A stretch of 64,000 nucleotides of DNA. Origin: Celoporthe dispersa (Eukaryota > Ascomycota > Sordariomycetes > Diaporthales > Cryphonectriaceae). The notes under the pieces are model-generated. The model was not told where the DNA came from. It saw only the letters and a program-made list of their open reading frames with translations, and did no database searches. Position numbers and translations under genes: made by a program. The stretch spans positions 558,001 through 622,000 of the forward strand of contig WAID01000007.1 in assembly GCA_016584495.1 (NCBI GenBank). Reading direction: 5' to 3'. This document shows, piece by piece, positions 31,906-42,789 of this stretch. Within the stretch, counting starts at the first letter, position 1, and each line of letters begins with the position of its first letter.

Positions 31906-33121
31906 ATGAGTTTTGGAACCAAGGCCAAGCTCAGCTCCGGCCAGGAGATTCCGTAAGAACCCCGCGTTTCGCTTCATCCTCTGCTGATCTTGACTGCCCA
32001 ACACCCCTCCCCCTCCCCCTGCCACCTCATCAGCGCCTGCATGACTACGTATAGCCTATCTGACACGCGCCTTTTTCTCTTTTTTTCTTCCTCTCGCGCC
32101 GCAGGACCCTAGGCTATGGCACCTGGCAGTCTGCCCCCGGCGAGGTGTCGGTCGGTATCTACGAGGCCCTGAAGGCTGGCTACAAGCACCTCGACCTGGC
32201 CAAGATCTACCAGAACCAGAAGGAGGTCGCCGAGGGCCTCCACAAGGGCATGAAGGAGTTCGGGATCAAGAGGGAGGATCTCTTCATCACCTCGAAGCTG
32301 TGGAACAACTGCCACCGGCCCGAGCACGTGGAGAAGGCCCTCGACGACACCCTCGCCGAGCTCCAGCTCGACTACCTCGACCTGTACCTCATCCACTGGC
32401 CCGTGGCCTTCCCCCCTGGTGGGCGAGGTGGGCGAGACGCTCTTCCCAAGCACCCCACCAAGGCGGAGGAGGTCGCGCTCGACAACGAGGTCTCCCTGGT
32501 CGACACCTGGAAGGCCATGATCGCCCTGCCCAAGTCCAAGGCCAAGAACATCGGCGTGTCCAACTTCACCGTCGAGCACATCAAGACCATCATCGAGGCC
32601 ACCGGTGTCGTCCCTGCCGCCAACCAGATCGAGAGGCACCCCCGCCTCCTGCAGAACGACACCCTCATCCCCTTTTGCAAGGAGAAGAACATCCACATCA
32701 CGGCCTACAGCGCCTTCGGCAACAACAGCTTCGACCTGCCCCTGCTCATCAACCACCCGGTGGTCACCAAGATTGCCGAGAAGCACGGCGCCACGGGTGC
32801 CCAGGTCGTGCTGGCCTGGTCGCAGGTTGGCGGCCACAGCGTCATCCCCAAGTCTGTCACCCCCAGCCGCATCGCCCAGAACTTCCAGGAGATCAAGATC
32901 ACCGATGAGGACGTCAAGGCCATCAACGAGATCGGCGAGAAGGAGCCCATGCGTTTCAACGTTCCCCTGACGTGTAAGTCTCTTCTATACAACATGATCG
33001 CAGCTGGAGTTTACGGTCTGGTGCTGACATGGCCGATACAGACAAGCCCAAGTGGGACATCAACATCTGGAACGACGAGAAGGAGACGGCCGCCACCAAC
33101 AATGTGGTCATCAAGCTCTAA
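31906..33121 (+). CDS. Aldo/keto reductase (glycerol dehydrogenase / aldehyde reductase type)
   Basis: NADPH-dependent reductase of aldehydes such as glyceraldehyde or sugars; cytosolic. Exons 31906-31952, 32105-32973 and 33042-33121 give 331 residues. The AKR tetrad is visible: Asp and Tyr in HLDLAKIYQNQ, Lys in FITSKLWNN and His in YLIHWPVAF. The cofactor-binding VIPKSVTPSRIAQNF is present. The C-terminus (KPKWDINIW) resembles fungal glycerol 2-dehydrogenases and GCY1 relatives. One local oddity: between PPGG and KHP the frame reads RGGRDALP where EVGETLFP is expected. One extra G at 32421-32423 and one missing C at 32445-32447 would cause exactly this and cancel out. Exact substrate not assignable. 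Confidence 0.9.
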
Positions 33122-33865
33122 GCCTGTGGACCGTCCGTCTCGTAGGTATTGTTTCTCAGTCGGCGCATATCATGAGGGCAGATTCCTAGCAATCATATTA
33201 GACTTCAATAGACCAAGGGGCAAAATGCAGTATGTTGGGCTCAAGAAAGAAGAAAGAAGAAGAAAAAACAAAAGGCCTTGCAGTAAAACATTGCGTCATA
33301 TCCATGGTCCAGCGAGCTGTCTAAAGATGACTTACATATTATGTATTTCTCCCCATTGCTCATGTTGTTGCTATTGCCTACTGAAGTCTCGTGTGACTTG
33401 TTTCGAGGCCGAGATGAATTTCGAATATTTGAATCCAACAGGCACAGCACAGAATCACGCCAAGGATGTGGGCACAGCCCTGCCTTTTGAACCTCTCGCC
33501 AGATGGTCGCCGTAACGTCTGGCAACTGATGGTGTTCCCAGCGAGAGCTGCCCTCCCCCTGCCAATCGGCGGGGGAAAGCTCTGCTCCTGAGCCACCAAC
33601 ACGCATGATCTAGACCATTTACGCAACCGACGACGTCCCGTGTGGGGCGCCAACCTGGCATCCTTTCCCCGCGACGCGAATCCTCTGCAAGAGGAGAGTA
33701 TATGCTGATTCATCTGTGGTGGTGCCTCCTCACTGCCGTGTACGACTTGGCATCTCAGCATTGGGCCTTCATACTGCCCGCCCTCCGTGACAGGCTCCAG
33801 AAAGAGAACTCCAAGCATCACAAGCAGAGGCGGTGCATGACGCTCCTCGGTTTCACCAGCCCTCA
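33122..33865. other. Intergenic region between the aldo/keto reductase and amine oxidase genes
   Basis: Both genes run rightward; this holds the AKR 3' UTR and the amine-oxidase promoter. No gene is supported. Confidence 0.6.
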
Positions 33866-35944
33866 ATGTCTGCTCGGCATCCGTTTCTGAGCCTGCAGCC
33901 GGATGAGGTGGTGCTCACCAGCAAGACCATCCGCAATAAACACCAGGGCAGAGACATCTTGTTCCGGTCCATCGGCATCAAGGAGCCGCCCCGTGCACAA
34001 TGTGTCGCTTTCATCCAGGGCAGAGGTTCCGCCCCGCCGCGGAGGACGTACGTCTCCTACCAGATCAGAGGGGAGCCCGCTGTGTTTGAGGACATCATCG
34101 AGCTCTCGACTGGAGACACCTCTGAGAGCCGCGACCTGGGCACGACATGCTACCCGCCGGCAACCAACTTCGACATGCACAGGCTGGAAGACATCGTCAT
34201 GAGCGACCCGCTTGTCCAGGCCGAGATCGCCCGGCTGAAGCTTCCAGAGGGTGCCGCTGTCCAGCCTGAGCCGTGGCCCTACGGTACCGAGTCTGCCACG
34301 CCCGAGAGGCGCCAGTACCAGGTGTGGATGTTCCTCAAGTCCCTGGCCCCGACAGCCAGAGACCACCCCTCCTCAAACCATTTCGCTCACCCCCTCGACT
34401 TCTCCGTCGTGGTCGACGATCTCACCATGAAGGTGACCCGCATCGACAGGCTGCCAATGACGCCCCGGGAGATCTACGTCGACGAGGAGGCGGCGGCGAG
34501 GCGGACATGGCAGCGGAACCCGGACGCGGAGTACGCCTCTGACCTGCAGCCCAAGCTGCGGGACGACCTGAAGCCCATCCACATCAGCCAGCCAGAGGGT
34601 GTCAGCTTCCGCGTCTCCGAAAGGAGGTCGTCGAGTGGCAGAAGTGGCGCTTCCATGTGGACTTCAACTGGCGCGAGGGCGTGGTCCTGCGGGATGTCAC
34701 CTACGATGGTCGGCCTACATTCTACCGCCTGTCTCTTGCCGAGATGACGGTGCCATATGGCGATCCCCGTGTGCCGTACCACCGGAAGAGCGCGTACGAC
34801 CTGGGGGAGGGCGGCGCCGGCTGTACGTCGAATGATCTCGAGCTGGGCTGTGATTGCCTCGGTGCCATCAGATACTTCGACCGCTGGATGAACGACCACG
34901 AGGGCAAGCCGCTCACGCTGAAAAATGCGATATGCATGCACGAAGTGGACAACGGCATCGGCTGGAAGCACACAAACTACCGCACAGGCCGTGCTGAAGT
35001 GACCAGGAACCGGGAGCTGGTGATCCAGACGGTGAGCTCCGGGTGGCGAGATGGACGGGGACAGGAAAGTCGCGGGGCTAATAGTGTTCCCAGATCATGA
35101 CCATCTCCAATTACGAGTATATCCTGCAGTGGATCTTTGACACAGCTGCGAATATCCACTACGAGGTCCGAGCCACAGGAATCATCTCCCTCGTACCGGC
35201 AGATCAGAACGTGGAGCACGATATGAACTACGGGAGCCTGGTCTCGCCCGGCGTCATGGCCCCTATACACCAACACATCTTTTGCCTGCGCCTAGACCCC
35301 GCCATTGACTCCTATGATGAGAGCAAGATCATGTATGAAGACGTCAGGGCACATGGCTGGAACGCAGCAGCCAATCCCTACGGCGTTGCCTTTGGTGTGG
35401 AGTCTACCGCCATCGAGAGGGAGTCGTTCCTCGACCTCGACGCAACGCTGAACCGAGCAGTCAAGATTGTCAATCCCAACCGCAAGAACGCGGCATCGCA
35501 CAGGCCGCCCGGCTACAAGGTGGTGGTCCCCCGACGCAGCTGCAGCTGGCCGACCCAGGCTCCATGCACACCCTGCGCGCCGAGTTTGCAGACCACCATT
35601 TCTACTTCACCCGACACCACGAGGATGAGCTCTACCCGGCAGGCCAGTTCCCGTGGCAGCATACCGGCGGGACCGGCGTGCGGACGTGGGCCTCGAGGAA
35701 CAGAGAGATTGGGCCTGGCGAGGGCGTGGTCTGGTGCACGTTCTCTTTCACTCATGTTCCAAGGCCGGAAGACTGGCCAGTGATGCCAGTGGAGATATTC
35801 CGTGTGGGGCTGAAGCCGGTCAGCTTCTTCGAGAAGAACCCGGCGCTGGATGTGCCGCCTTCGAGGCAGAGCGTGAACAAGAGTGTGGAGGTTGGGAGGT
35901 CACAGAGGGAGGTGGAACTAAGGCAGAAAGAATGCTGTGGCTGA
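33866..35944 (+). CDS. Copper-containing primary amine oxidase
   Basis: Oxidises primary amines to aldehydes with release of ammonia and H2O2, using copper and a self-made topaquinone. Two exons, 33866-35031 and 35094-35944. The cofactor-forming tyrosine is in TISNYEYI (N-Y-E-Y), copper ligands are in HQHIF and later FTHVPRPEDWPVMP, and the catalytic-base region is YFDRWMNDHEG. NAICMHEVDNGIGWKHTNYR is also characteristic. The frame breaks twice. Near 34617 the frame leaves FRVSE, and KEVVEWQKWRFHVDFNW lies one frame over. At the C5 run 35528-35532, PPTQLQLADPGSMHTL needs one more C. The exon sum is two short of a full frame, consistent with two lost bases and about 672 residues. The start is the first in-frame ATG. 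No peroxisomal or signal sequence is obvious. Confidence 0.88.
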
Positions 35945-36034
35945 ATGAAATGCTCTAGGCCTCACCACAACCATGGTTACATGCTCCTGGTCGATCCATC
36001 CCAGCCTCAAACGTGTCTGGCCTATCCAGGATGC

Positions 36035-37155
36035 TCATTCTTCTGTGCGCAGCCCCCATGACCCTCCGATCTCGAAATCCGCCATGACACCGTAGTGATC
36101 GGTGACAAAATCAAAATAGCCTGCCGCCTCGAGCTCTCTCCGGGCCTCTTCATCCTGCACCCTGACACCAACACCAATCCTCTCCAGCTTTCTCACCCGG
36201 AGCACGGCCTTCTGAGGGTCCTCCATCTCGCCCTGGCAGAAGCATATTTTGTCCATTCGCTTGTGAGGGTACCTGGTCTCCTTGCTCTGCGGTCCCCATG
36301 TGAACCCATCTGGGTCGCCCTCGCTCCCCCCAGCTCGAGATATGCGTCCTCGAACCCATGTTCTCGTGGGAGAGTCTCATCCAGCCTCGAGTTCGCATTG
36401 CAATCGCCCGCGATGATACCCGCAATGACCCCGCCTGCCTCGTCCTGCAGATATTTAGCACAACCCTTCCACTGGATCGGCCGCATGGGAGGTCGCCCAG
36501 CCATAGAGTCCAGATGCACGTTGCACAGCCTGAGAACCGCCCCTCTGCCGTCGCGACCCGCATCCTCGTCTTCGTCCGAAAGCGGCTGGAGGGCAATGTC
36601 CACCAACAGGGCCTCACGCTCAAACTCGCTAACAAATGGCAGCCGTGCTACATCTCTAATGACCAGCCGCCGGTCCACAAGCGTCACGCTGTTGTACGGG
36701 CACCGCCAGGTACGCGTGGTGAGGTCGCTGACGTGGAACCCCCGCTGGACCCACCCTGCCGAGGCGATCTGGCCGAGATCGTGAGGCAACTGCGGGTGAC
36801 ACTCCTGCGCCAGATCGTCGAGGTCCAGAGGGGCGGACTGTCTCATCTCCTGGAGCATGATGATCGTTGCCGTCGCCTCTGGGCTGGCGCTCTCGATGAT
36901 GTCCTGTAGATGGGACAGGGCTGCGCGCATGCGGGCTTGGGGCTGGGGGGACATGAAGTCGATGTTCCAGGTGATGAGGCGGAGGGTGGTGATGGGAGGA
37001 GACGGTCTCCCGCCTGAGGCCTGCGCGGGGTCACGCGTGCTGGGATCAGCCTGCTGCCATCTGGCGTCGACGAAGGTATAGTAAGGCTGGGAGCTGGGAG
37101 TGTAGTCCTCGAGCTGGCGCCTGGTCAGCCTAGCTACGAGTCGATCTGCTGCCAT
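36035..37155 (-). CDS. TDP2-like endonuclease/exonuclease/phosphatase family protein
   Basis: Member of the Mg-dependent EEP fold. The motifs match tyrosyl-DNA phosphodiesterase 2, which removes topoisomerase II peptides from 5' DNA ends: LITWNIDFMS, IIMLQEM, CNVHLDS, IIAGDCNAN and VTDHYGVMAD. A single exon of 1121 nt runs from the ATG at 37155 to a stop at 36035-36037. The frame is broken after YLELGG, where the sequence has six C (36326-36331, plus strand). Seven would continue into SEGDPDGFTWGPQSK and reach the DHYGV motif with 373 residues. Without that base the last catalytic motif is lost. Nuclear DNA repair is the likely role; other EEP phosphodiesterases are possible. Convergent with the amine oxidase gene. 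Confidence 0.85.
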
Positions 37156-37745
37156 GGCGTCTTGACCTGGACAAAAAAAATTGAGTTTCAGAGTAATTTC
37201 CAGTCTGTCTCAAGCCTAATGTTGGGCTAAACAACAATAATCCCCATCTGCTGCCTAGGCACTGGGTTGGGGCACAGCCGCAATTATGCAGTGGGACTCT
37301 GATATCGTAGACCTAGCAAGTGCTCACGTGAGCACCGGCGAGCATTGATACTTTTCGAGGCTTTGAATTATAGATTCACAGTGGGTCTAGTTGAATGTAA
37401 GGTCAGATTCCTGTTTCGCCTCTATAGTATTAGCGCATATATTCAACTACAGTACGACCAAGATTTATGTGAGATGGGAACCTATCTATCGGTACCATAG
37501 CTCACAAACAAAACTTTCATCCGTCTTCATATACGTCAAAGTACACTGCTTGCAAGCTTGTCTCTTCATGGGAGTAGAGAGAGAGAGAGAGAGAAAAGCA
37601 AGCACAATTGTCCTCAACATCATATCTACCTATCCTGAATGGAAGTGATATTAGAACTAGAGGCCTAAAAAGCATATTAATATGCCTAGGTAGACCATAG
37701 GAAACAGCTGAGAAGTTCTCGCTGCCTTGGAACCTTCCAGCGGCC
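37156..37745. other. Intergenic region
   Basis: AT-rich, about 590 bp, with an (AG)n tract at 37576-37594. Contains the TDP2-like gene's promoter and the 3' end of the oxygenase gene. Confidence 0.6.
37576..37594. repeat. (AG)n microsatellite
   Basis: Nineteen bases of alternating A and G in AT-rich intergenic DNA. Confidence 0.9.
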
Positions 37746-39201
37746 TCAATTATGAATCTGGGCGTGAAGACCAGGCAGGATCTCCAGATCCTCCTTGGGA
37801 TATACATATTTACCATCAGCAGAGACTTGGGCCCCCTTCTTCTTCCTCTGCTGCTGCTGCTGGCGGATCTTGACCCACTCCTCGGTGGTCAGATGCTGCC
37901 CGAGCTCAGTGAAGACATTTGACGTCTTGCCCAGACGCTCCAGGAGAGGGCTGTTCTTGATCGGGTCTAGGACGACATGGTTGTTGGGCCTGATATCACG
38001 GTGTCAGATGAGGTAGAAGGCATGCCATTTTTTTTTTTTTTTGGAGGGGAAAGGGGCGGCTGACCTCGCAAAGTACAGAACACCCAGACGGTCGATCTGC
38101 GCTTGGTCCTGAGGAGGAGCATGCACGCGGTGGATGCTCGACTTGATGAGCCCGCCCGTCAGGGCCGTCAAGGCGTCGCAGGTGTTGATGGTGATGGTTC
38201 CGTCCATTGGTTTCTACGGTCCGGGTCAGCTTCAGTCCGGCCATCTGATACCAGCCCAAGACAGTTCTACTTACAACCCACTTCCAGTTCCCGTCGCTGT
38301 TCAGGATTTGCAGACCGCAGACCGGTTGGCGGAAGAGAAGGGTGATGGAGCCGAGATCGGTATGGCCTGGTGCATACATCTCGCCGACCAGCTTGTTCTC
38401 CACGGGAGATCTCGCCGCGTAGTGCATATATCGCAGATGGTCCTCTCCCTTGACGTCGTACTGGTGATCGTTGACGAGCTGGTCCTCAGGAAGCTCCAGA
38501 AGAAGGGCAAACAGCTTCAACAGCTTCACGACGACCTCGTCGTGGCATTTCTAGAAGGTACCGTTATGCGTTAGACCAGTCTTCCGCACAACTATGATTT
38601 CATGGGTGTCTATGCTTACGCGTGCAAAACCCTCAATCTCCTGGATGTTGTCTTCGAGTACGGGAGGCTGCTGTCGTTGATGGTGGCCGTCGAATTTGGG
38701 GATGTTGTACACCTGAATGTTATCCTTGATCCCATTCCCGAGACTGTGTGAAACGGGTCAGTTACTTAGTTTCAAGAGTGTAAAAAACCACCTAGTCTCT
38801 TATTGTCTCACATTCTGCTGCCAGAAGGGCGGTAGCCATTGTAGTCGCCTCCGATCAAGGCATTATCGCTGTGGTACTTGAGCTTCTCCTCCCGAGGGAG
38901 GGCATAGAACTCTCGTCCGAGTGCGAACTGCCTGTCAACTTCCTCCTGGGAGATGTTGAAGTTCTTCACATAGAAGAAACCAACCTTTGTGACAGCGTGG
39001 TCCAGCTCCTTGACGAGCTCTTCCTTGCCGCCTGGCTGGTCGAACTTGCTGAGGTCGAGAGTGATGAGTTCTGCCCATTCCACTGCGATGCACCTTCGAT
39101 CAGCAGGGTATACTTGGTCACATCAGAAGCACCACTAATATCTTACACTCTTCCTTGGTCACTGGGACCTGCTCATATGTGTCGATAATCCTTCCAGGCA
39201 T
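37746..39201 (-). CDS. 2-oxoglutarate/Fe(II)-dependent oxygenase (isopenicillin N synthase-like)
   Basis: Oxidises a small substrate with Fe(II), 2-oxoglutarate and O2. Six exons join cleanly: 39147-39201, 38812-39082, 38620-38743, 38275-38550, 38065-38213 and 37746-37989, totalling 372 residues. The N-terminal DIOX domain shows GFFYVKNFNI and ALPREEKLKY. The iron site is the HxD of APGHTDLGSITLL with the distal His in SSIHRVHAPP, followed by the 2OG-binding Arg region DRLGVLYFAR. The C-terminus has a Gln/Lys stretch (RQQQQQRKKKG). Fungal relatives act in secondary metabolism, flavonoid-like conversions or amine catabolism, and the substrate cannot be read from sequence. A TATATATAAG box lies about 115 bp upstream. 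Intron 5 holds a T15 tract (38028-38042). Divergent from the permease gene. Confidence 0.92.
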
Positions 39202-40265
39202 CTTCAAGACTCAGACCAGTATAATCTTTCCGATCGATTCTTCAATTTCAGAACTACTTGATCCGGTGAGGTAACAACTGTGAGGGACTCCAAAAATTTC
39301 GTTTCAGGCTAGACTTATATATATATCCTCTTTTGACACACCCCCAGTTTTCCCACAACATGCGGGACTGAGGGATGCTGCAGGAGTTGGCAGCATTACC
39401 GAGACGTGTGCGCCTTTGGGAATAATGAATTTGTCAGAGGCACATTGATAGCCGCGTATGGCGTGCCTCTTCATGGCAACTCGCATGCACCACCCTCCCT
39501 CCCCCCTCCCCCCAAGTCCGTGATGTTCCCGCGGCGGCCAATGGAAACACACATCAATATCGGTTCTCCAAAGCACATCAACAACAATCTCCTCTGGGAT
39601 TTGTAAAGAAATACCTGGACAGATATCCCGTCCAGCGGGGGGTCTCGGTTGCGGCAGTTCTGTATTCGTGCGGAGAGACGAGCACGCCATTGTTCTGAGG
39701 AGCACCTCATTCTTTGGATCTCGGGGGAATACTCCAATCAGTCACCTTCATCTTCGCAGATGGACGGTGGACCAAAGTACAGACTGTTTATTTCCTCCTT
39801 TGATGGCCTGTTATTACAGTGGTCGGCTGTGGGCCATGCGCAAGACACTTCTGACTGATCAGATCCTACGGCGTCTAGAACAGGGCGACAGCCGGACAAA
39901 GCACGCAATTCAGGCCTGGTCCAACATCACTTTTAGCGGCATATACTGCGGCGAAAATAACACAGGATTTGGAAGGCAATCGTTGACTAGGCCAGGGCTA
40001 AGATATGTGTTCGCCCACCCTCAGCGCGGCTGATCGTGACAATGATCCAGGCCGTGCTATCAGTGGTGACAGCGTGTGGATCTATTATGCACGGTGCTGG
40101 AGCCCATCACAATAGTTCCACAGCGTTGCCTATATGCTGTGATAAAGTTGGGCGTTATGAGCAAAGGTAGTCCGGAACTACATAGCTTTCTGTGAGCCTT
40201 TTCACTCACGGTACGGGGAGAAAAAAAAACAACAGCCAGCCAGATCTGCAAGAGAATCCCTAAGA
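39202..40265. promoter_or_regulatory. Divergent promoter region of the oxygenase and the permease
   Basis: About 1.06 kb between two outward-facing genes. A TATATATATA tract at 39315-39326 serves the oxygenase. No gene inside. A C-rich block occurs at 39500-39520. Confidence 0.55.
39315..39326 (-). promoter_or_regulatory. TATA tract of the 2OG oxygenase gene
   Basis: Alternating TA run reading TATATATATAAG on the minus strand, about 115 bp upstream of the ATG at 39201. Confidence 0.5.
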
Positions 40266-42460
40266 ATGTCCGACTCAGGCAATAATGAGGAGTCGAAAGG
40301 CCAGCAAGAGATGTCCAAGTTATCAGCATGGAAACTGTTCAAAGAGGTCTTCAACTGGTATCCATCCGAATATCCAACGGCCGAGAGAAAGTAAGTTGAT
40401 ACGGCGCTATGAACATGCCAATACTTATTACACACTACGAATCTCATCTGTATACTGAGAAGTATTCAGGTTACTATTGAAACTTGATGTATCGATTCTT
40501 GTCTTTGCATGTCTTTGTTGTAAGTCTCATCTCGTTCTTGGTGACTAAATCAATAGTTGTATAATTACTGACTACATGTCTCACAGTCTTCGTCAAATAC
40601 CTTGGTAATTAGTATATCGACATTCAGTGAGCTTCGTACCGGACACATCTTCAGCTGACCTTGATCTTGTGAAGACCAGACAAACATCAGTAACGCCTAC
40701 ACGTCTGGGCTGAAGGAGGACTTCAATCTCTACGGCAATCAGCTTAATTACTTCAATGTCTGCTACTACACGGCCTATGTAGTCTTTCAAGTCCCGGGGC
40801 TGCTATTGCTCTCGCGGCCAAAACTGTAAGGATCGAATTCATAATACCCTGGGCACAATCTAAAGACTGACTGGACGGGTTTCAGCGCTCGATACCTCTT
40901 GCCAACCCTGGAAGTCCTCTGGGGGGTCACGACATTTGCGCAGAGTCGAGTGACCAATGTCCAACAGCTATACGCCCTGCGTTTCTGTGAGTCCAGCCAA
41001 GCCTCCGATACACGCCACGAAAGGTCGTTAAGCTGATATTAGTTACTCAAAATAATAGTGGTCGGAATGTTCGAGGCACCCGTCTTCGCTGGGACACACT
41101 TCATCCTCGGTTCTTGGTACTCCGGACCTGAGCTCTTCAAGCGCGCAGGGACCTGGTTCATCTGCAACCCGCTCGGCTCGATGGTCAGCGGCTACCTCCA
41201 GGCCGCAGCATACACGAACCTCTCCGGCGTCGGCGGCATGGCCGGCTGGAGGTGGCTGTTCATCATCGACGGCATCTTCACGATCCCCGTGGCGCTGATC
41301 GGCTTCTTTATCTTCCCTGGCATCCCCGACTCGCCGAGGCCGTTCTACCTCACGGAGGAAGACACCGCGCTGGCCAAGACCCGGCTGGAGAGGGCGCGTG
41401 TCCGTCGGCCGGGCAAGCTGAACCTGGATGTCTTCAAGCGGACGTTCAAGAGGTGGCACATCTGGGTGTTTGTGTTCTGCTACATGTGAGCCCCGACCCC
41501 CGACCCCAGTATTGAATGACATGTTAAGGCTCCCCGGCCGCTGACGACAGGATCGAAGATGCATGATTATCTCCTCATATCCAATGTCATACATGAACCT
41601 GTGGCTGAAGGCCGAGGGCTTCTCGGTCGTCCAGATCAACGAGCTGCCGACGGCGTACTTTGCCATCTATGCCGTCGCATCCTGGCTGGGCACCACCTTG
41701 GCGGCCATCTATCCAGCCTGGACGATCTATTCCGTCCAGACATTCTTTATCTTGTTCTCGATCCTGGTTATGATCATCTGGAACGTTCCACAGGCTCTCA
41801 AGTAGGTCTGCCCTCTGGCGCGGACGTCTTGTCATATTATGTCTAGCAGATTTTGTGGTTGACGAAGGCGTAGGTTTGTCTGCTGGTACCTCCTCGGGTT
41901 GGCAGGCTGCGCAAGTCCAATCTTGTACTCGACGGTCAATAGCATCGTCAAAAATGATTCGGAAGAACGAGCTCTCATCCTGGTACGTGTAGAAGCATCC
42001 GGCCGACAGTGGCGCGCGATCTCGACTTTGGAAGCTGACAGACATGTCTTGCCAGGGTTCCATGATGACGTTTGGCTACAGGTATCATAGGTTCCCCATC
42101 TTGTCTTCTCTGCACGAGTCTCAGGCTGACCACATCTCTTAATAGCTTCCAAATATGGGTGCCATTGCTTGCCTTCCCAACCTCAGGTACTTACGGGGCC
42201 CCAAGGTGGCAGCGTGGCTGGCCAATCTCTTTCGTCTTCATCTCCTTGCTGTGGGCCGGATTTATTGCGGCGATAGTGATCCACAGAAGAGAGTAGGTAT
42301 CTCTACACACTCACTGCACCCCTCAGGACATAGTGCTGACTTGCTTGCTAGACAGAAAAAGGCCCAAGAACTTGCGCCAGAGAGCCCCCTGGGTGCGTCT
42401 GAGGGCACGAGCAGCGAGGCCGTATCCGTCGAAGTGCTTGTCGATGACAAGGCTGGCTAG
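40266..42460 (+). CDS. MFS anion:cation symporter, Dal5/allantoate permease family
   Basis: Plasma-membrane proton symporter of the family that imports allantoate, ureidosuccinate, pantothenate, nicotinate and similar organic anions. Eleven exons sum to 1506 nt (501 residues): 40266-40390, 40470-40519, 40587-40604, 40675-40825, 40886-40986, 41059-41485, 41559-41801, 41874-41982, 42056-42081, 42146-42292 and 42352-42460. The family signature KYLDQTNISNAYTSGLKED is built across exons 3 and 4. AGWRWLFIIDGIFTIP ends the first half and SYPMSYMNLWLKAEGFS begins the second. Exon 3 is only 18 nt and exon 9 only 26 nt. Both are needed to keep the conserved residues and phase. Substrate not assignable. 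Divergent from the 2OG oxygenase and converging on the cyclase gene. Confidence 0.93.
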
Positions 42461-42789
42461 GAGGATCAAGATCGGGACAGATGGCAAAGTGAACCATGGA
42501 TACATCAGTCAAATTGGCAAGCAGTTCCATTTCTCCCAGTCTCTAAATTTTATGAGTTCTGCATCTGTAGCCTCCAAACTTGTTGCTACTTAGAGGCTTA
42601 TAATTCTTGGAGCAGTCGAACGCTCGATGTCCAAAATCACCGCATCGCACCGGCCTCGTTTCCTCAAATCTTTGGCAGGTAATCTGCCATGACGTTGAGA
42701 GTGGCATCTTGCCAAAGTCGTCTAGGAAGAGAAGAATACGATTCCTATAATAATAATAGACAGTACTCTGTTTACATATCGTCCGAGCA

